From assembly GCF_002309535.1 (NCBI RefSeq), contig NZ_CP023275.1, positions 1,054,001-1,118,000 on the forward strand: DNA of 64,000 nt. The letters are read 5' to 3'. The DNA is from Sulfurospirillum diekertiae. Its GTDB lineage: Bacteria; Campylobacterota; Campylobacteria; Campylobacterales; Sulfurospirillaceae. Below are positions 24,673 through 33,428 of this stretch, in pieces. Positions within the stretch are counted from its first letter, which is position 1. Every line of letters begins with the position of its first letter. A program made the position numbers and the translations under genes. The notes beneath the pieces are model-generated. The model had not been told where the DNA came from, searched no databases, and saw nothing but the letters and a program-made list of their open reading frames with translations.

Positions 24673-25158
24673 AGTTTTAAGTCCTTAATATCTTTTACAC
24701 ATCAAAAAAGGAGTGCTTTTTTGAGAAAATTAAGCCAGCTTATATGCGTGGCAAAGCTCGGTATTTAGTGGTTGATATAAAGGAAATTGTGGTGGGTGGA
24801 TACCGGTTCGGCGGAAGCTAAAGAAGCGAGAGTGGCAGTTGCATTGACGTCTTTTTTTGGCACGTTTGATGGCAGAGTGGGCGCGCTTTGCAAACAGTCG
24901 ACTACATTTGCAAAGCCTTGGTCGATACGATGAGACAAATCCAAGCAGGGCAGGGCTAAGAGGTGGCGGATCGTCCTCAACGGCTTCTTGGTCACACGTA
25001 TCGGCAAAGAGGTGTGTGGTATGTAGCAAGCGTGCGTGTTGGCGTTTGGTTTTGTATTCAATGGTTGAAGCTTGAATCGAAGCGAGCTTAAAGTAGCCCT
25101 TTTTGCCAAAGCCCAGAGGCAGTCTCACGTGATGTGCGTCCTTAAAGTTGATGGCGGC
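24673..25158 (-). promoter_or_regulatory. Long GC-richer leader of metE, possible regulatory RNA or orphan ORF
   Basis: An extended -10 promoter at 25159-25167 (minus) would start transcription near 25152, giving a leader of about 480 nt before metE. Sampled lines of this stretch count about 48-55 % GC, above the flanks, and stop codons are rare in several frames. One minus-strand frame (24730-25170, TTG start) would encode about 146 residues rich in Arg, Lys, His and Cys, resembling nothing I know. A structured RNA controlling metE fits the position and composition; I could not find the conserved boxes of the cobalamin or SAM riboswitches. Confidence 0.4.
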
Positions 25159-25167
25159 ATTATAGCA
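25159..25167 (-). promoter_or_regulatory. Extended -10 promoter of the metE leader
   Basis: TGCTATAAT on the minus strand, the best sigma-70 match in the metE-htpX divergent region. Confidence 0.6.
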
Positions 25168-25194
25168 CAATAGACTTCTTGCATAATCTAATAG

Positions 25195-25206
25195 TTTACA
25201 TGTAAA
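25195..25206. repeat. 12-bp palindrome TTTACATGTAAA
   Basis: Perfect copy between the divergent metE promoter and the htpX start. Confidence 0.95.
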
Positions 25207-25262
25207 AACTATTTACCAAAGTGAGGTAAAATGGAGTTATCAATTTTTAAAGGAGAAGCTCT

Positions 25263-26114
25263 ATGGAAGTGGTAAAAACCGTTGTATTATTGACCTTGAT
25301 GACACTGTTGTTTGTGTGGGTTGGTGGCATGATGGGCGGAATGCAAGGGATGATGATCGCATTGATACTCGCGGGTGTCATGAACTTTGTGAGCTATTTT
25401 TACTCCGATACATTGGTGCTTCGTCACTACAATGCCGTGCCTGTTACGCGCCAAGAAGCACGTGGGCTTTATAACATCGTTGAGCGATTAAGTCAAAAAG
25501 CTGCTCTGCCATTACCTCAAATTTATATCATTCCCGATTCCATTCCCAATGCCTTTGCGACAGGGCGCAATCCCTCTCATGCCGTAGTGGCAGTAACCGA
25601 AGGGCTTTTACAGCTTTTGGACGATGAGGAAGTGGAAGCCGTTTTGGCGCATGAAATGAGCCACGTCAGGCATTATGATATTTTGGTGGGAACCATTGCG
25701 GCAACGATTGCAGGAGCCATTGGCGTGATCGCCAATATGATGCAATTTGGCGCGATGTTTGGAGGAGACCGCGAAAATCGTCCCAATCCGATTGTGATGA
25801 TTGCCCTTGCCATCATTTTACCGCTTGCCGCGGCGGTCATTCAGATGGCGATTAGCCGTAACCGTGAATATATGGCCGATGAAGGCTCAGCTCGTTTAAC
25901 GGCGCATCCTGAGTGGTTGCAAAGCGCACTCGCCAAACTTTCAAACTATAATGCACAAGGGATGGTACATGAAGCCACACCTGAAAGTGCGCATATGTTT
26001 ATCATCAACCCTTTTTCCGGAAAAGATATTTCATTTGCATCACTCTTTTCAACGCACCCTTCGACAGAAGATCGCATTGCGCGACTCGAAGAGCTCAAAT
26101 TTGAGCTAAAATAA
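25263..26114 (+). CDS. htpX: HtpX-family membrane zinc metalloprotease
   Basis: 283 residues. Two N-terminal hydrophobic helices (about 7-45), the zinc-binding His-Glu-Met-Ser-His motif on the cytoplasmic side, two further helices, and the downstream Asn-Arg-Glu-Tyr-Met-Ala-Asp-Glu segment that supplies the third ligand. The C terminus has the typical Ser-Thr-His-Pro-Ser-Thr-Glu-Asp-Arg-Ile-Ala-Arg-Leu. M48B proteases cut damaged membrane proteins and back up FtsH. AAAGGAGAAG Shine-Dalgarno. Confidence 0.93.
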   Translation: MEVVKTVVLLTLMTLLFVWVGGMMGGMQGMMIALILAGVMNFVSYFYSDTLVLRHYNAVPVTRQEARGLYNIVERLSQKAALPLPQIYIIPDSIPNAFATGRNPSHAVVAVTEGLLQLLDDEEVEAVLAHEMSHVRHYDILVGTIAATIAGAIGVIANMMQFGAMFGGDRENRPNPIVMIALAIILPLAAAVIQMAISRNREYMADEGSARLTAHPEWLQSALAKLSNYNAQGMVHEATPESAHMFIINPFSGKDISFASLFSTHPSTEDRIARLEELKFELK

Positions 26115-26190
26115 CAAACGGATTACACGTTGGTAAGAAGTTTTTCTGCCTCGAACGAGGCAAGCTTCAGTGCCACAGCGGCTTAGCGTA

Positions 26191-26215
26191 GCTTTTTGGG
26201 CTTTGCTCAAAAAGC
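26191..26215 (+). repeat. Intercistronic C-UUU-G hairpin, copy 2
   Basis: GCTTTTT + GGGCTTTGCTC + AAAAAGC, between htpX and the cupin gene. The stem differs from copy 1 but is compensatory; the tip is the same. Flank AGCGTA precedes it. Confidence 0.75.
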
Positions 26216-26245
26216 GTGAAAAGAGCTTGGCAAGAGCTCTATAAT

Positions 26246-26257
26246 TTTACATGTAAA
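26246..26257. repeat. 12-bp palindrome TTTACATGTAAA at a ribosome-binding site
   Basis: Perfect copy whose last three A residues form part of the AAAGGA Shine-Dalgarno of the cupin gene. Confidence 0.95.
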
Positions 26258-26266
26258 GGATTTTAG

Positions 26267-26641
26267 ATGAAACGCTCTTTAAATGAAATTCCAAGTACGC
26301 CGCTTCAAGCAGGTGAGGGTGCGAGTATGCAAATGCTGATTGCACCGAGTGTTGAAACGAACTTTGCGATGCGCAAATTTGTTATTAAAAAAGATGGACA
26401 TATGCCTTTTCACACCAATACGGTTGAACATGAGCAGTATGTTCTCAAAGGTAAAGCGCGTGTTCGTTTGGGCGATGAGAGTTTTATCGCGGTTAAAGAT
26501 GACATTATCTTTGTGCCAGCAGGAGTTCCTCATTCATACCATGTGATTGGTGATGAAGATTATGAATTTTTATGCCTTGTGCCTAATAGCGATGATAAAA
26601 TTGAGATGGTCAATGCCGGCGGTCAAGGTTGCGGTTGTTAA
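26267..26641 (+). CDS. Small cupin-domain protein with a C-terminal CGC
   Basis: 124 residues, single cupin barrel. Metal motif 1: Gly-His-Met-Pro-Phe-His-Thr-x4-Glu-x-Glu (His, His, Glu); motif 2: Val-Pro-Ala-Gly-Val-Pro-His-Ser-Tyr-His with the last histidine ligand. The C terminus ends Gly-Gln-Gly-Cys-Gly-Cys, which could bind metal or form a disulfide. Substrate and reaction unknown. Terminator at 26645. Confidence 0.8.
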   Translation: MKRSLNEIPSTPLQAGEGASMQMLIAPSVETNFAMRKFVIKKDGHMPFHTNTVEHEQYVLKGKARVRLGDESFIAVKDDIIFVPAGVPHSYHVIGDEDYEFLCLVPNSDDKIEMVNAGGQGCGC

Positions 26642-26644
26642 TAC

Positions 26645-26668
26645 AATAAGCCTCTTTTGAGGCTTATT
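26645..26668. terminator. Bidirectional terminator
   Basis: AATAAGCCTC / GAGGCTTATT, 10-bp perfect stem with a TTTT loop, between the convergent cupin and hydrolase genes. It overlaps the hydrolase stop codon. Confidence 0.8.
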
Positions 26669-27203
26669 AGGCACGACGTAATTGCTCTAAAAATGTCAAA
26701 CCTTCTTTCCAAAGACCGAGGTTACTGGCGGTATTAATATGCCCTTTCTCACCTACATTGACTAAGGAACTTCCCCACGCATCTGCCATTTGCTTCGAAT
26801 ATGTCAAGCTTGCATAAGGGTCATTGCTACTTGCAACAATAATACTTGGAAACGGGAAGGGTTGAAGCGGTGTATGCTCAAAACCTTCTGCAATGGTTGG
26901 GAAAGTTGGTTCTTTTGGGTCGGGTGGCGCTACGATCAAGGCTCCTTTTATAGGTGAATGATGTGCCATTGACGCCCAGTGTGCAACAACTAAACACCCA
27001 ATGCTGTGGGAAACAATGATAACATCTTTACCTGCATTTTTAACGGCTATTTCGACATTTTTGACCCATTCATCACAGACAGGATGATCCCAATCGTTTT
27101 GCTCGATGCGTTTAAAATCGGGATGGTTTTTTTCCCAATGTGTTTGCCAGTGCGTTTCACCTGATCCTTGATAGCCTGGTAATATCAGCACGGATGTTGC
27201 CAT
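26667..27203 (-). CDS. RBBP9/YdeN-family alpha/beta hydrolase
   Basis: 178 residues. Begins Val-Leu-Ile-Leu-Pro-Gly-Tyr-Gln-Gly-Ser-Gly-Glu-Thr-His-Trp-Gln, the YdeN/RBBP9 signature. Nucleophile elbow is Ser-His-Ser-Ile-Gly; the acid is in Ser-Ser-Asn-Asp-Pro-Tyr, and the histidine in Gly-Glu-Lys-Gly-His-Ile-Asn. A small cytoplasmic serine hydrolase, substrate unknown. Confidence 0.87.
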   Translation of the reverse strand: MATSVLILPGYQGSGETHWQTHWEKNHPDFKRIEQNDWDHPVCDEWVKNVEIAVKNAGKDVIIVSHSIGCLVVAHWASMAHHSPIKGALIVAPPDPKEPTFPTIAEGFEHTPLQPFPFPSIIVASSNDPYASLTYSKQMADAWGSSLVNVGEKGHINTASNLGLWKEGLTFLEQLRRA

Positions 27204-27302
27204 AAATCCCCCATTTTGATCAAAATAAAAATTTATTGTAATCTAGCATGACTTAATTAAGAGTGAGTAGGTTATGATAATACCTAAAAGTAAGGAGGAT
27301 TC

Positions 27303-27851
27303 ATGCGCCTTGATTCAAAACAGACGGCTATGCTGCTGGTGGATGTTCAAGAACGTCTTTTTGTCCATATTCACAATCACGAACAGATTGAAAAGCATCT
27401 TCTTGTCCTTCTACAAGGGCTTAAAACCTTAGAAATTCCCATTTTATGCAATCAACAATACACGAAAGGTCTTGGTCAAACCATCTCTTCGGTGCACTCC
27501 CTTCTGGGTAAAATGACGATTTATGAAAAGTGTACGTTTAGTTGTTATCAAAACAGTGAAGTTACAGAGGCATTGGAAGCTTTACATGTAAAGTGTATGA
27601 TCGTGGCAGGCGTTGAGAGTCATGTGTGTGTTTTGCAAAGCGTGTGTGATCTTTTAGATGCAGGGTTTGAAGTGATCGTATGTGCGGATGCTATGGGCTC
27701 ACGAAAAGAGTATGACCACAACATTGCACTGCGTCGTATGGAACAAGAAGGGGCAAGCCTTGCTACTACGGAGTCCCTTCTTTTTGAGTTATTGCAAAGT
27801 GCCCATCATCCGCAGTTTAAAGAGATTAGTGCCCTTGTAAAAACATTGTAA
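27303..27851 (+). CDS. Isochorismatase-family cysteine hydrolase
   Basis: 182 residues. Catalytic triad positions of the family: Asp in Leu-Leu-Val-Asp-Val-Gln-Glu-Arg, Lys in Tyr-Glu-Lys-Cys-Thr-Phe-Ser-Cys, and the nucleophilic Cys in Gly-Val-Glu-Ser-His-Val-Cys-Val-Leu-Gln. Similar to the YcaC-like group, substrate unknown, possibly an amide. A perfect palindrome copy (27581) is read as Leu-His-Val-Lys just before the active-site strand. Confidence 0.87.
   Translation: MRLDSKQTAMLLVDVQERLFVHIHNHEQIEKHLLVLLQGLKTLEIPILCNQQYTKGLGQTISSVHSLLGKMTIYEKCTFSCYQNSEVTEALEALHVKCMIVAGVESHVCVLQSVCDLLDAGFEVIVCADAMGSRKEYDHNIALRRMEQEGASLATTESLLFELLQSAHHPQFKEISALVKTL
27581..27592. repeat. 12-bp palindrome TTTACATGTAAA inside a coding region
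   Basis: Perfect copy read as Leu-His-Val-Lys in the isochorismatase-like gene. Confidence 0.95.
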
Positions 27852-27856
27852 ATCGT

Positions 27857-27868
27857 TTTACATGTAAA
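27857..27868. repeat. 12-bp palindrome TTTACATGTAAA
   Basis: Perfect copy just after the isochorismatase-like stop; its right half is the left arm of the terminator at 27862-27890. Confidence 0.95.
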
Positions 27869-27890
27869 GAAGTTTAGGACTTCTTTACAT
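27862..27890. terminator. Bidirectional terminator using a palindrome half
   Basis: ATGTAAAGAAGT / ACTTCTTTACAT, perfect 12-bp stem with a 5-nt loop. The right arm lies inside the last codons of cheR. Confidence 0.75.
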
Positions 27891-28716
27891 AGTAAGAGAG
27901 ACGATTGTCCGTATGTTTGGTAAAATAGTTATTTTCAGGAATGATGTCCGCATGTCCTAAAAAGAGCTTACCTTCTGGCTTAAGAAGCGTGGCAAAGCGC
28001 TCAATGGTTTTAAGGCGAAAGTCATCATCAAAGTAGATGAGCATATTGCGGGAAAAGATAATGTCATACTTTCCTAATGCGAGAAATTCATGCTCAAAAA
28101 TATTGACTTTCGTAAATGAAACAGAGGTGAAATATTCCCGTTTAACACGATAATAACGCTCTTCTGGGGTAAAAAACTTCTCTTTAAGCCGAGTCTCCAA
28201 TTTGTGCAAAGAGCGTTCTGAAAAGAGTCCTTTTTGGGCTTTGTCAATCGCTTCCGAGTTGATGTCAATACCCATAATACTGAATTCTCTAGGTTCCCGT
28301 CTACGTTCTTGCAACATCATGGAAAGGGAGTAAACCTCTTCACCTGAAGCGCAAGGAGCACAGAGAATTTTGACATTGGGAATGGCAAGTGCAAAGGTAA
28401 CAGCCATATCCAGTTGCGCCTCTTCACGGTAAAAATAGGTTTCATTAACCGTAACAAGATCAATGAGGTCTTGTCTGAGCGCTTTGTCGTGTTGTAGGGT
28501 TTCAAAGAGTTTGCGAAAACTATAGATCTCTTTACGTTCACAAAAGAGGCGAAGCTTGGTTTCGATAACACTGTTCTTCGCAAACAGATCCACACCAATC
28601 TCACGTTTAATGTAGTGTAAAAGGTCTTGAAGCCCAAAAGTATTGAACTCTTGATGCACTGCAACTTCATTTTTCTGTACGATTTCAGGTTCTTTTTTTC
28701 TATTCCAAAACCACAT
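27874..28716 (-). CDS. cheR: Chemotaxis protein methyltransferase
   Basis: 280 residues. Transfers methyl from S-adenosylmethionine to glutamates of chemoreceptors. N-terminal helical domain, then the SAM fold with Ala-Pro-Cys-Ala-Ser-Gly-Glu-Glu-Val-Tyr-Ser-Leu (motif I), Gly-Ile-Asp-Ile-Asn-Ser-Glu-Ala, and Ser-Arg-Asn-Met-Leu-Ile-Tyr-Phe-Asp. Start overlaps the cheB stop by 1 bp (TAATG). It acts on receptors such as the two encoded in this window. Confidence 0.93.
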   Translation of the reverse strand: MWFWNRKKEPEIVQKNEVAVHQEFNTFGLQDLLHYIKREIGVDLFAKNSVIETKLRLFCERKEIYSFRKLFETLQHDKALRQDLIDLVTVNETYFYREEAQLDMAVTFALAIPNVKILCAPCASGEEVYSLSMMLQERRREPREFSIMGIDINSEAIDKAQKGLFSERSLHKLETRLKEKFFTPEERYYRVKREYFTSVSFTKVNIFEHEFLALGKYDIIFSRNMLIYFDDDFRLKTIERFATLLKPEGKLFLGHADIIPENNYFTKHTDNRLSYYVKKS

Positions 28717-29285
28717 TAGGACTCTCCAAATTTTTTGATGGTTTGTATAATGTCATCAAGTGCGAGTGCAACAATATTGGGGTTGATTTCTACCGCACGC
28801 TTTGGCATACCAAAAACGATAGCACTTTTTTCACTCTCAGCAATACACGTTGCACCATTTTTCTGAAGTTCACTGAGCCCATTGGCGCCATCGTGCCCAA
28901 TGCCTGTCAGCAAAACAGCTAAGATTTCGGTATCTTTGATTTGTGCAACACTGGAGGAAAAAAGGGTGTCAATACTTGGATTATAAGGGGTTTCTCCCTC
29001 TTTGACAGGTTCAATACTGGGTGCGAAATCACCCCGAATCAGATGACAATTTTGAGGACAAATATAGATATTGGATTGCTTGAGTGGCATTCTTTGATCA
29101 ATCGCATGCACGGGCAGGCTCAGCTCATTTTGAAATTGACTGATAAAGCTTGGAATAAAGGTTGCATTCATATGCTGCGCAATCACAATCGCACCCGTAT
29201 AGGTTGTTGAGATGGCAGAGAGAATTTTTTTAAGGTGACCAGGGCCTCCCGTGGAGGCTCCGATCAAAACAATTTTTAGTTTCAT
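28716..29285 (-). CDS. cheB: Chemotaxis methylesterase, catalytic domain only
   Basis: 189 residues. Removes receptor methyl groups. The catalytic triad motifs are present: Gly-Ala-Ser-Thr-Gly-Gly-Pro (Ser), Ala-Gln-His-Met-Asn (His), and Gly-Ile-Gly-His-Asp-Gly-Ala-Asn-Gly (Asp). The N-terminal receiver domain of most CheB proteins is absent, as in other Campylobacterota, so activity is not switched by CheA phosphorylation in the usual way. First gene of the cheB-cheR pair. Confidence 0.92.
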   Translation of the reverse strand: MKLKIVLIGASTGGPGHLKKILSAISTTYTGAIVIAQHMNATFIPSFISQFQNELSLPVHAIDQRMPLKQSNIYICPQNCHLIRGDFAPSIEPVKEGETPYNPSIDTLFSSSVAQIKDTEILAVLLTGIGHDGANGLSELQKNGATCIAESEKSAIVFGMPKRAVEINPNIVALALDDIIQTIKKFGES

Positions 29286-29381
29286 TAGGCTCCGAGTCTA
29301 TTAGAATTCCTACAGAACTCTTTTGGTAACGGCTTTTACTCAAAGCCAGCAAACTTATATTAAGCCATAAAGGCACTTTGA

Positions 29382-30833
29382 CTATTTTTTATTTTCTTCA
29401 AATATCCAGTAAAGATTCATTCGAATGCCAGCACCCGTTGCACCAAATTGGTTATAGCCCCATGCTTTTTCAGTATAAGCTGGCCCTGCAATATCTAAGT
29501 GAAGCCATTTGTCTTTATTCTCTTCTTCGATGAAATTATCTAAAAAGAGTCCAGCGGTAATAGCGCCACCGTAACGGCTAGAGCTGATGTTCGACATATC
29601 GGCAACGGAGCTTTTTAGAAGTTTTTTGAGGTACTTGTTAAACGGAAGTGCACCACTGAGCTCTCCACTAGCGGTTGCCGCTTTCAGCATAGAGTGTTTG
29701 AGTTCACTGCTGTGTCCCATAATACCGGTAGTGTATTCACCTAGCGCAACAACGCATGCACCTGTGAGTGTTGCCATATCGACCAAAAGATCAGGTTTAA
29801 GCTCTTGTGCATAACACAGACAATCTGCTAAAACCAAGCGACCTTCTGCATCCGTATTGCGTACTTCGATGGTTTTACCGTTCTTTGCGACCAAAACATC
29901 ATCGGGTTTATAGGCATTGCCCCCAATCATATTCTCCGTTGCACCAATAATGGCATGGATTTCATAGGGAAGCTCAAGAGTCGCAGCTGCTTTTAAGATC
30001 GACATAGCCGCGGCTGCACCACTTTTATCTGCTTTCATGGTGACCATGTGCTCGCTTGGTTTTAAGCTAAGTCCACCGCTATCGTACGTGAGACCTTTTC
30101 CCACATACACAAGGCGTTTTTTGGCATTTTCAGGCTTATAGGTGAGGTGAATCAAGCGAGGAGGATGTACGCTGGCGCGATTGACAGCAAGAAAGGCATT
30201 CATCCCTTGGTCTTTTAAAAATACCTCGTCCATCACTTTACATGTAACGTTTGGAATCGAGGTTAAGGTTTGCGCCACTTTTGCGAGTGCAATCGGTGTC
30301 ATATCTTCAGGAGTTGCATTGACGATCTCTTTCGCAAAATTGGTTGCTTCTGCAACAGCAGTCGCTGCGCGAAGGGCTTTATTTGCTGTTTCCATTGAAA
30401 CATCGGTACGGCTATAATCGTCCAAACAGATCGTTATTTTTTCAATTTTAGAAGACTCTTTTTTGCTTTTATACGTATCAAATGAATAGTTACCTAAAAT
30501 GAAGCCTTCAACAAGTGCTTTAATATTCATGCCAGGACATTCGTGAGAGTATGTACCAATGGCAAGTGTTTTGACATTGGTTTTTTTAAGTGCACCCAGT
30601 GTATTGGAAGCCGCTAAACGAATTTCATCGGCATCAAGAGAATCGCACCCGACATACAGTGTTTTGCTTGTTGGTATGAAGAGAGTCTCTTCACTCTCAC
30701 CTTTAAATCCTAAAAAGTGTAACGTTTCTTGATCGCTAATCCAGGAATGCGTTAAATCTTTATTGATCACAAAGACGATTTTAACGTCTGTTGCTGCCTC
30801 AGTTAATTTTTGATTGAGTAGTTCTATTTGCAT
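29382..30833 (-). CDS. pepA: Leucyl aminopeptidase (M17)
   Basis: 483 residues. Cytosolic hexameric dimetal aminopeptidase. Metal and catalytic residues lie in Lys-Gly-Leu-Thr-Tyr-Asp-Ser-Gly-Gly, Met-Lys-Ala-Asp-Lys-Ser-Gly-Ala-Ala, and the M17 signature Asn-Thr-Asp-Ala-Glu-Gly-Arg-Leu-Val-Leu-Ala-Asp. Last gene of the apt-trpB-dedA-pepA operon; its start lies 35 bp inside dedA. A palindrome variant (30237) is read as Val-Thr-Cys-Lys. Confidence 0.94.
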   Translation of the reverse strand: MQIELLNQKLTEAATDVKIVFVINKDLTHSWISDQETLHFLGFKGESEETLFIPTSKTLYVGCDSLDADEIRLAASNTLGALKKTNVKTLAIGTYSHECPGMNIKALVEGFILGNYSFDTYKSKKESSKIEKITICLDDYSRTDVSMETANKALRAATAVAEATNFAKEIVNATPEDMTPIALAKVAQTLTSIPNVTCKVMDEVFLKDQGMNAFLAVNRASVHPPRLIHLTYKPENAKKRLVYVGKGLTYDSGGLSLKPSEHMVTMKADKSGAAAAMSILKAAATLELPYEIHAIIGATENMIGGNAYKPDDVLVAKNGKTIEVRNTDAEGRLVLADCLCYAQELKPDLLVDMATLTGACVVALGEYTTGIMGHSSELKHSMLKAATASGELSGALPFNKYLKKLLKSSVADMSNISSSRYGGAITAGLFLDNFIEEENKDKWLHLDIAGPAYTEKAWGYNQFGATGAGIRMNLYWIFEENKK

Positions 30834-31524
30834 GTTTATCCTTAAATGTCTTATCAGTTACTTTATGAAAATAATAGGAGATGCCACCTGCAACAATGGC
30901 GGCTATTGGAATAGCAAAATACCAGTGTGCTTTTGCCCAATGAATGACAATGAGAATTTCTTGACCAAAATACCATGTGGGAATAATTGTAAAAGATGCC
31001 CAAAACCATGCGGAAATAAGATTGATCAACGCAAACATTTTGCCACTATAACGTGTCAAACCTATGGAAATAGGAATAACGGTACGTAATCCATAGAGGT
31101 AACGTTGTGCAAAGATAATAGGCCAGCCATGTTTTTTCAAAAGAACATGGGCAAGGGCGAGTTTTCGACGTTGACTCCTAAGTTTTTTATGAACCAATTT
31201 TTTATTAAAACGACCAATGTAAAAATAGACTTGATCTCCCGCAAAGCCGCCAAGTCCTGCCACGAAGATGGCAATAAAAAGGTGCATATCGCCTGTATGA
31301 GTCAATAAACCTGCCATGACAAGCCCAATTTCACCCTCCAACATTCCCCAAAAGAAGAGAATGATGTAGCCATACTCTTTTAAGAGATAGATAAATTTAT
31401 TTTCCAATCCACATACAGGTGCTAAGTAGAGGACATATCCAAGCGTTGAGAGTACGATTGTCATAAAGAGAGCAAATAGTTTTCCAGAATGTTTATTCAT
31501 AAATTCATTCATTGGCTTATCCAA
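30799..31524 (-). CDS. DedA-family membrane protein
   Basis: 241 residues with about five to six hydrophobic helices. Glu-Gly-Glu-Ile-Gly-Leu, [14 protein letters not shown], and Gln-Arg-Tyr-Leu-Tyr-Gly-Leu-Arg-Thr are the DedA (SNARE-associated) signatures. The family flips undecaprenyl phosphate or phospholipids across the inner membrane. Overlaps trpB by 8 bp upstream and pepA downstream. The extra N-terminal 30 residues before the family core include the first hydrophobic helix. Confidence 0.88.
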   Translation of the reverse strand: MDKPMNEFMNKHSGKLFALFMTIVLSTLGYVLYLAPVCGLENKFIYLLKEYGYIILFFWGMLEGEIGLVMAGLLTHTGDMHLFIAIFVAGLGGFAGDQVYFYIGRFNKKLVHKKLRSQRRKLALAHVLLKKHGWPIIFAQRYLYGLRTVIPISIGLTRYSGKMFALINLISAWFWASFTIIPTWYFGQEILIVIHWAKAHWYFAIPIAAIVAGGISYYFHKVTDKTFKDKHANRTTQSKIN

Positions 31525-32722
31525 TATTCAAAATGGATTTTGCTTGCATCATGTCTTTATCGCCACGTCCTGAAAGATTGACAATAATGACTCTATTTTT
31601 GATCTCGTCTTTAGGAATTTTCTTCAAATATGCCACAGCATGTGCACTCTCAAAAGCAGGAATAATACCTTCTTTACGACTCAACCAGACAAAGGCATCG
31701 AGTGCTTCTTGATCGGTAATATGATCGTATTTTGCCGCACCTAACTCTTTAAGATACGCATGTTCAGGTCCAATGCCAGGGTAATCGAGTCCTGCTGAAA
31801 TAGAGTGAGCTTCGAGTATCTGTCCATCATCATCTTGGAGAAGATAACTCATCTGTCCATGCAGTACTCCAGGGCTTCCTTTTGCGAGGGAACAGCCATG
31901 TTTATCCGTATCAATGCCAAGACCACCTGCTTCGATACCGACACAGGTCACCCCTTCTTCGCCTAAGAAATGGCTAAAAATACCCATTGCGTTGCTACCA
32001 CCACCAATACAGGCAACAACCATGTCAGGAAGGCGTTTTTCTTTGACCAAAATTTGCGCTTTTGCTTCATAACCGATGATGGCTTGAAAATCACGTACCA
32101 TCATAGGATATGGATGAGGGCCTGCAACGGTTCCGATAATGTAAAAAGTATCTCGAGCATGAGTGACCCAGTAACGAATCGCCTCATTCATCGCATCCTT
32201 AAGTGTTTTACTACCACTTTTAACGGCGTGTACTTTTGCGCCTAAAAGCTTCATACGAAAAACATTGAGCTCTTGTCTCTCAACATCTTTTTCTCCCATA
32301 AACACTTCGCATTCAAGTCCCAAAAGTGCCGCGACGGTTGCTGTTGCAACACCATGTTGCCCCGCACCGGTTTCTGCAATGACACGTTTTTTACCCATTT
32401 TTTTAGCGATTAAGCCTTGTACAATGGTATTATTGATCTTATGTGCACCTGTATGGTTAAGGTCTTCACGTTTGAGATAAACTTTAGCACCTAACTCTTG
32501 AGAAATATTTTTCGCGAAATAAAGTGATGAAGGGCGTCCTACATAATCTTTCATGTAGTGATCCACTTCAGTCCAAAAATTTTCATTAAAGCGAAGGTTC
32601 TGGTACTCTTTTTCAAGTTCTAACAGAACAGGCATCAGTGTTTCAGGAACAAAGCGTCCACCAAAAATACCAAAATGGCCATTGTGATCAGGGTCGAATT
32701 TTGAAGCTCTAGGAATATACAT
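31517..32722 (-). CDS. trpB: Tryptophan synthase beta chain
   Basis: 401 residues, TrpB1 type. PLP-dependent joining of indole and serine to tryptophan. Signatures: Phe-Gly-Gly-Arg-Phe-Val-Pro-Glu, the PLP lysine in His-Thr-Gly-Ala-His-Lys-Ile-Asn-Asn, Glu-Thr-Gly-Ala-Gly-Gln-His-Gly, and Gly-Gly-Gly-Ser-Asn-Ala. The gene is not next to trpA here but sits between apt and dedA with 1-bp and 8-bp overlaps, so it is expressed with unrelated functions. Confidence 0.94.
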   Translation of the reverse strand: MYIPRASKFDPDHNGHFGIFGGRFVPETLMPVLLELEKEYQNLRFNENFWTEVDHYMKDYVGRPSSLYFAKNISQELGAKVYLKREDLNHTGAHKINNTIVQGLIAKKMGKKRVIAETGAGQHGVATATVAALLGLECEVFMGEKDVERQELNVFRMKLLGAKVHAVKSGSKTLKDAMNEAIRYWVTHARDTFYIIGTVAGPHPYPMMVRDFQAIIGYEAKAQILVKEKRLPDMVVACIGGGSNAMGIFSHFLGEEGVTCVGIEAGGLGIDTDKHGCSLAKGSPGVLHGQMSYLLQDDDGQILEAHSISAGLDYPGIGPEHAYLKELGAAKYDHITDQEALDAFVWLSRKEGIIPAFESAHAVAYLKKIPKDEIKNRVIIVNLSGRGDKDMMQAKSILNIG

Positions 32723-33279
32723 TAAAATACCTCTAATACAGAATAGACAGAAGTTGTTTTTTTGATATCAAGATCCCCTTGTAAAAAAGTAAGGTTGATC
32801 ACAAAGCACGCTTCAACACATTCTTCTCCTGCTTTATTAATAAGATTGACTGCAGCTGTGGCTGTGCCGCCTGTTGCAATTAAGTCGTCGATTAGGAGTA
32901 CTCTTGGTTTTGATGTGGTTATAGCTGAAAATGCGTCGATGTGTATACAAACTTCATCAACGCCATACTCCAATGAGTATTTTTCGCTGATCGTTGTGTA
33001 GGGAAGTTTGCCCGGTTTTCGAATAGGGACAAAACGTGTTTTAAGACGTGCTGCTAATGCAGCCCCAAAGATAAATCCACGGCTTTCGATACCAGCAATA
33101 TAATCAATTTTCATAGTCGAATAACGATCAACCAAATGGTCTATCAAGAGTGTAAATGCTTTAGCATCGCCTAGGAGAGTGGTAATATCCTTAAATTTGA
33201 TGCCAGGTTTTGGGAAATCTTCAATTTCTCGAACAGAATTTAAAAGATAAATTTTATCAGCTTCACTTAAATGATTCAT
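32722..33279 (-). CDS. apt: Adenine phosphoribosyltransferase
   Basis: 185 residues. Salvages adenine to AMP with PRPP in the cytosol. Conserved N-terminal [14 protein letters not shown] and PRPP loop [13 protein letters not shown]. First gene of the apt-trpB-dedA-pepA operon. The hairpin at 33304 and palindrome at 33384 lie upstream. Confidence 0.94.
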   Translation of the reverse strand: MNHLSEADKIYLLNSVREIEDFPKPGIKFKDITTLLGDAKAFTLLIDHLVDRYSTMKIDYIAGIESRGFIFGAALAARLKTRFVPIRKPGKLPYTTISEKYSLEYGVDEVCIHIDAFSAITTSKPRVLLIDDLIATGGTATAAVNLINKAGEECVEACFVINLTFLQGDLDIKKTTSVYSVLEVF

Positions 33280-33303
33280 AGAAAACCTTTTTCATTTGAA
33301 TAT

Positions 33304-33328
33304 GCCTTCTAAGCAAAACTTAAAAAGC
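33304..33328 (-). repeat. Intercistronic C-UUU-G hairpin, copy 3
   Basis: On the minus strand: GCTTTTT + AAGTTTTGCTT + AGAAGGC, with G-U pairs in the stem. It lies downstream of the coiled-coil gene and before apt, preceded by AACGTA. Confidence 0.65.
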
Positions 33329-33383
33329 TACGTTATTTAGCCACTTGGGCGCTAAAGTTTGCCTCTTGAGGGGCAGAAAAATA

Positions 33384-33395
33384 TTTACATGTAAA
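33384..33395. repeat. 12-bp palindrome TTTACATGTAAA
   Basis: Perfect copy in the 149-bp spacer between apt and the coiled-coil gene. Confidence 0.95.
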
Positions 33396-33428
33396 AGGAG
33401 AAAGAAAAAGAGTAACTTTTTAAACGAA

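Noticed and set aside
24740-24840. A GGATACCGG string reminiscent of the B12-box of cobalamin riboswitches near metE.
   Set aside because: It lies on the plus strand, antisense to metE, and the other conserved cobalamin riboswitch boxes are absent on either strand.
24857-25075. Plus-strand ORF of 72 codons in the metE leader.
   Set aside because: No ribosome-binding site, not recognisable, and explained by low stop density in a GC-richer stretch.
28716-29285. CheB truncated by mutation because the receiver domain is missing.
   Set aside because: A methylesterase-only CheB is normal in Campylobacterota and the start is well placed.
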